A DNA stretch of 8,117 nt, taken from NCBI GenBank assembly GCA_022842225.1, contig JALHPX010000127.1, forward strand, positions 1 to 8,117, in the 5' to 3' direction. Below, piece by piece: positions 7,006 through 8,117 of this stretch. The notes under the pieces are model-generated. The model was not told the origin of the DNA, ran no database searches, and was given only the letters and a program-made list of their open reading frames with translations. The translations under genes and the position numbers were made by a program. This DNA is from a bacterium. Lineage in GTDB: Bacteria; Bdellovibrionota; FAC87; UBA2466. The first letter of the stretch is position 1; each line of letters begins with the position of its first letter.

Positions 7006-7091
7006 CCTTTCTTGGCTGGACTCTATATGGCCCCAGCTGGACATTTAGTGGGAATTCTTTACATGCTTTTCGCCGCTCGTCCGCCCGCTGA
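6957..7091 (+). other. Displaced reading frame encoding a possible lost transmembrane tail
   Basis: One frame back from the 678-residue gene, the sequence from 6957 to the TGA at 7089-7091 is open. Starting inside the T5 run (6967-6971), it reads FDWFRWLSGFALAFLGWTLY and then GPSWTFSGN, ending in HAFRRSSAR. It has no start codon of its own, because a TAG lies just upstream at 6954-6956, so it could only be expressed as a continuation of the upstream gene. It has a hydrophobic helix of membrane length followed by a basic tail. This would suit a protein with a signal peptide, a periplasmic body and a single C-terminal anchor, obeying the positive-inside rule. Whether this is a real mutation, a sequencing or assembly error, slippage, or chance cannot be told from one sequence. 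Confidence 0.38.
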
Positions 7092-7134
7092 GCTGGCATC
7101 CAAATTGCTCTATCTCCTAGTGGGAACAAAAACC

Positions 7135-7140
7135 AGGGGG
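7135..7140 (+). promoter_or_regulatory. Ribosome binding site of the barrel gene
   Basis: AGGGGG lies 4 bases before the ATG at 7145 and 10 bases before a second in-frame ATG at 7151. Both starts are usable. The first gives MQMRLWRC, the second MRLWRC, and the signal peptide works equally well with either. Confidence 0.65.
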
Positions 7141-7144
7141 AATA

Positions 7145-8086
7145 ATGCAGATGAGACTTTGGCGGTGCCTTAACTCTAGAATCAGGGCGGTGATTTTCTT
7201 AACGGGTCTGCTGGCAAGCAGCAGCGCCTTACCGAGTACTGAAACCTCTTCCGAAATGGAGAGGCCACCCGAGAAGAACTGGGTGGAGCGAAATTTTGGA
7301 ATGAACTACAACAGCTTCTTCTACGGGCCTGGCCTGGGTCTTCCGCTCGATCTGCCACCGGGCATGACTGGCGCGCCTGCGGACACAGGGCTAAATTTTT
7401 TCAACTTGGTTTCAGTTAAGTGGAAGTTTAGCGAGCGCTTTGCTTTGGATGTTCAGTTCCGCAACCAACTAGTTGTCACCAACCAGTGGGAGTTTCGACA
7501 CCAAGGGCAGCGCTTTGGAATCAGCGGCACGCTTCTAAAAGGCGATGATTGGTCTCTGTCGGGAGCGGTAAACTCCGATATGCCTATCCGCGCGATCCTG
7601 GGCCAAATTCCCTCGGAGCGCAAACTCCTGGCTAACCCAGGAATGTTTGCCACCTTCAACTACGCGCCCAAAGGAAGCGACTGGTCGCTCTTTGCGCTCT
7701 TAGCACCGCGTATGTGGATATACAGCGACCGCGAGGCCGTCGCGATTCAGGACGTGGCCAATGGGGGTACACGAAACAAGCCTGAGTACTCGATCTACAT
7801 GAATCCGTCGGTAAACTACGCCTTAAACGAGAAAGTCGGTTTCCGCCTCGGAACAACTATCGAGTATCGCAAAAATATTGGCTGGGAATCCGGAAGACGG
7901 AACTTTATGCCGATGGAAGTGGGCGTCACGTATGCGTTGAGCCCCAAGTTCAACATCTATACTTATCTCCTGACCAGTACTCCGCTCGACGATAGTTTGC
8001 GGCGCGCACAACTCAAAACCGATAATCCACCCTCGTGGACGCAGACCGCTTCGATCAACCTGTGGTTAAGTGGAACTATTTTCTAA
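7145..8086 (+). CDS. Outer-membrane beta-barrel protein of unknown function
   Basis: A 313-residue predicted outer-membrane barrel. The signal peptide has a basic N-region (MQMRLWRCLNSRIR), a hydrophobic core (AVIFLTGLLA) and likely cleavage after SSSA near residue 28. A short polar linker to about residue 50 is followed by GMNYNSFFYGPGLGLPLDLP. From about 86 to the end are roughly eleven or twelve alternating amphipathic strands with polar turns, such as RFALDVQFRNQLVV, WSLSGAVNSD, MFATFNYAP, VGFRLGTTIEYR and FNIYTYLLTS. The chain ends in SINLWLSGTIF, a typical aromatic C-terminal beta-signal for BAM insertion. There is only one cysteine, in the signal peptide. Size and strand number would suit a medium barrel, but no porin or transporter family was recognised and no substrate can be proposed. 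It follows the 678-residue exported-protein gene, possibly in one transcript. The stop is 31 bases from the right edge, and no terminator is visible in what remains. Confidence 0.92.
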   Translation: MQMRLWRCLNSRIRAVIFLTGLLASSSALPSTETSSEMERPPEKNWVERNFGMNYNSFFYGPGLGLPLDLPPGMTGAPADTGLNFFNLVSVKWKFSERFALDVQFRNQLVVTNQWEFRHQGQRFGISGTLLKGDDWSLSGAVNSDMPIRAILGQIPSERKLLANPGMFATFNYAPKGSDWSLFALLAPRMWIYSDREAVAIQDVANGGTRNKPEYSIYMNPSVNYALNEKVGFRLGTTIEYRKNIGWESGRRNFMPMEVGVTYALSPKFNIYTYLLTSTPLDDSLRRAQLKTDNPPSWTQTASINLWLSGTIF

Positions 8087-8117
8087 GTAAGCACCGCGCG
8101 GGGCGTGAGCTATTCTC

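Noticed and set aside
6788..7129. Minus-strand frame of 113 codons over the end of the 678-residue gene
   Set aside because: Arg-rich antisense shadow with no ribosome binding site and no recognisable domain.
7027..7173. Plus-strand 48-codon frame (MAPAGHLVGILYMLFAARPP and onward), in frame with the 678-residue gene beyond its TAG
   Set aside because: It overlaps the start of the barrel gene, has no good ribosome binding site, and competes with the better displaced frame ending at 7091; stop-codon readthrough has no supporting signal.

Overview
The window looks like a chromosomal stretch from a Gram-negative bacterium, probably one of the Bdellovibrionota or a related former deltaproteobacterial lineage. 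The reasons are base composition near 50% GC by eye, a lipoprotein built of delta-60-type repeats (a family common in Bdellovibrio, Geobacter and Myxococcus), and several exported proteins of unknown function, two of which end in outer-membrane beta-barrels. This placement is inferred from gene style; there is no rRNA, tRNA or conserved housekeeping gene to anchor it. No mobile element, CRISPR array or RNA gene was seen.

Left part, minus strand: the start of an exported protein runs off the left edge (1-248). Ahead of it, and read in the same direction, is a large lipoprotein gene (440-3043) whose product has an Ig-like N-terminal region followed by 14 repeats of about 52 residues. A small hairpin just after its stop could be a weak terminator.

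Middle: a gap of nearly 400 bases (3044-3427) lies between this lipoprotein gene and a divergent plus-strand gene (3428-4651). That gene encodes a signal peptide, a soluble region and a C-terminal barrel of about eight strands. A second gap (4652-4968) holds only a doubtful short minus-strand reading frame and a few small inverted repeats.

Right part, plus strand: a gene for an exported 678-residue protein with a beta-rich middle and a helical C-terminal half (4969-7005) is followed by an outer-membrane barrel gene (7145-8086). They may form one transcription unit. The 3' end of the first gene carries a sign of a one-base frameshift: the frame one base back encodes a convincing membrane helix with a basic tail.

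Taken together, all five credible genes encode exported or outer-membrane proteins, so the window is an envelope/surface-protein neighbourhood. No enzyme motif was recognised and no pathway can be assigned. The points most worth following are the 14-repeat architecture (two seven-bladed propellers is a natural reading), the possible lost transmembrane tail, and the uncharacterised pairing of a periplasmic protein with an outer-membrane barrel.
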